Origin: an uncultured Actinomyces sp.
Lineage (GTDB): Bacteria; Actinomycetota; Actinomycetes; Actinomycetales; Actinomycetaceae
Assembly: GCA_902773415.1 (NCBI GenBank)
Contig: CACYEE010000158.1
Location: forward strand, 1 to 6,344
DNA: 6,344 nt
Reading direction: 5' to 3'
This document shows, one piece after another, positions 5,663 through 6,344 of this stretch. Each line of letters begins with the position of its first letter. Position 1 is the stretch's first letter. The notes under the pieces are model-generated. The model searched no databases. It saw only the letters and a program-made list of their open reading frames with translations, and was not told the origin of the DNA. A program made the translations under genes and the position numbers.

Positions 5663-6271
5663 CTAGACCAGCGCGCTGATCCGGTAGTCGAACGCGGTGC
5701 CGCCACCTTCACCGATACCGCCCGTGACAAAGAAACGCAGGGTCAGCGTCGCTCCGACGTATCCGAACAGCGCAGGATAGTTCGGACTGTTCCGTTCAAG
5801 TTCCGCAAGCACCTCGCCATTGCGGCTGATGGCGATTGCGGGTATCGCGCCGACGCTCGCAGGCATCCTCACGACCTGCGCCCTGACGTCGATCTGTTCG
5901 TAGCCGGGCTGGCCGATGAGAGAGAGCTCGGGTATCTTCCGGCAATCCAGAGGCTGGGGCTGGACGAGCGTGACGGACACTTCGCGCAGCCCGCCCGTGC
6001 CCGGCGCGAAGCCAATCGGGGCAGGGGCGACGCCCGAGTGGCCGAGGACCCGGTCCTGTCGTGCCTGGACGGCCTTGCGATGGAAGTTCAATGCGGCGAT
6101 TCCCGCGCCGGAGCCAAGCAGACCGAAGAAGAGCGTGATGCCGATGTTCACCCCCGCTTCCACGGGCCATTCGTCGAAGGTGATTCCGAGGCCCACAAAC
6201 ACGACGAGACCCGAAAAGCCGGCCAGCGCAATGAATCCGATCTCCAATATCCGGTACACGAAATGGCGCAT
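5663..6271 (-). CDS. Two-pass membrane protein with C-terminal beta-rich domain, apparent paralogue of the next gene, function unknown
   Basis: The 202-residue product has two hydrophobic segments (about 8-31 and 40-62) joined by a short polar hairpin containing DEWPVE, then a basic stretch HRKAVQARQ that suggests the soluble part is cytoplasmic. A short linker leads to a beta-rich domain (about 95-200) containing IDVRAQVVRMPASVGAIPAI, NGEVLAEL, NYPALFGYVG and TGG. By eye this follows the same plan as the 4702-5538 product: WP-x-E and N-x-x-IT around the second helix, AR at the membrane exit, then VR, a P-x(2-3) strand, AEL, Y-x-AL-x-G and GG. AAGGAA at 6282-6287 lies ten bases before the ATG. 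The 73 bases upstream to the window edge show no recognisable gene end or promoter. It is probably first or internal in a minus-strand unit. Confidence 0.85.
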   Translation of the reverse strand: MRHFVYRILEIGFIALAGFSGLVVFVGLGITFDEWPVEAGVNIGITLFFGLLGSGAGIAALNFHRKAVQARQDRVLGHSGVAPAPIGFAPGTGGLREVSVTLVQPQPLDCRKIPELSLIGQPGYEQIDVRAQVVRMPASVGAIPAIAISRNGEVLAELERNSPNYPALFGYVGATLTLRFFVTGGIGEGGGTAFDYRISALV

Positions 6272-6344
6272 CGTTTTTCCGTTCCTTGACTTTCCGTTCG
6301 TTTTCGACGCAGGCTTTCAAAGCCGTCGTCGCATTCGCCAAAAC

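Noticed and set aside
4877..6289. 470-codon plus-strand open frame opposite the two membrane genes
   Set aside because: The minus-strand genes have good ribosome-binding sites, clear membrane segments and a shared domain plan; the plus frame has none of these.
5796..6341. Minus-strand open frame overlapping the start of the 5663-6271 gene
   Set aside because: It overlaps the membrane gene in another frame and becomes Arg-rich with no hydrophobic segments or motifs. A fragment of an upstream gene at the very edge cannot be excluded but is not supported.

Overview
The window is high-GC DNA that reads like an actinomycete (Actinomycetota) chromosome. The evidence is strong G/C at third codon positions, the actinobacterial form of LeuB with its long LLLKLRFALDHYVNLRP stretch, and an IlvE of the class IV type usual in that phylum. 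I do not name a genus. No plasmid, phage or insertion-sequence hallmark is visible, and there is no rRNA, tRNA or CRISPR.

Layout. (1) Positions 2-109 hold the last 35 codons of a plus-strand membrane protein that looks like the YagU (DUF1440) family. It converges on the next genes across an intergenic region with three strong hairpins. (2) Positions 327-2617 on the minus strand carry leuB followed by ilvE. LeuB makes 2-oxoisocaproate and IlvE aminates it to leucine, so the pair gives consecutive steps of leucine synthesis. IlvE also finishes isoleucine and valine. (3) A 431-base gene-free region separates leuB from a divergent TetR-family regulator at 3049-3735. The regulator has a good sigma70-like promoter with two tandem 13-bp palindromes over the predicted transcription start, a classic autorepression layout. 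(4) After a C/A-rich spacer, the minus strand at 3904-4461 holds a wreck of kptA (RNA 2'-phosphotransferase). It is spread over all three minus frames by at least three indels and has also lost conserved residues. (5) The right end carries two minus-strand genes, 4702-5538 and 5663-6271. They appear to be paralogues: each has two N-terminal membrane segments and a beta-rich C-terminal domain that resembles HIRAN-type domains, joined by linkers of very different length.

The left half is ordinary biosynthetic core. The right half (regulator, dead kptA, uncharacterised membrane pair) is accessory in character. The points most worth following up are the membrane-anchored HIRAN-like pair, the kptA pseudogene and the double operator.
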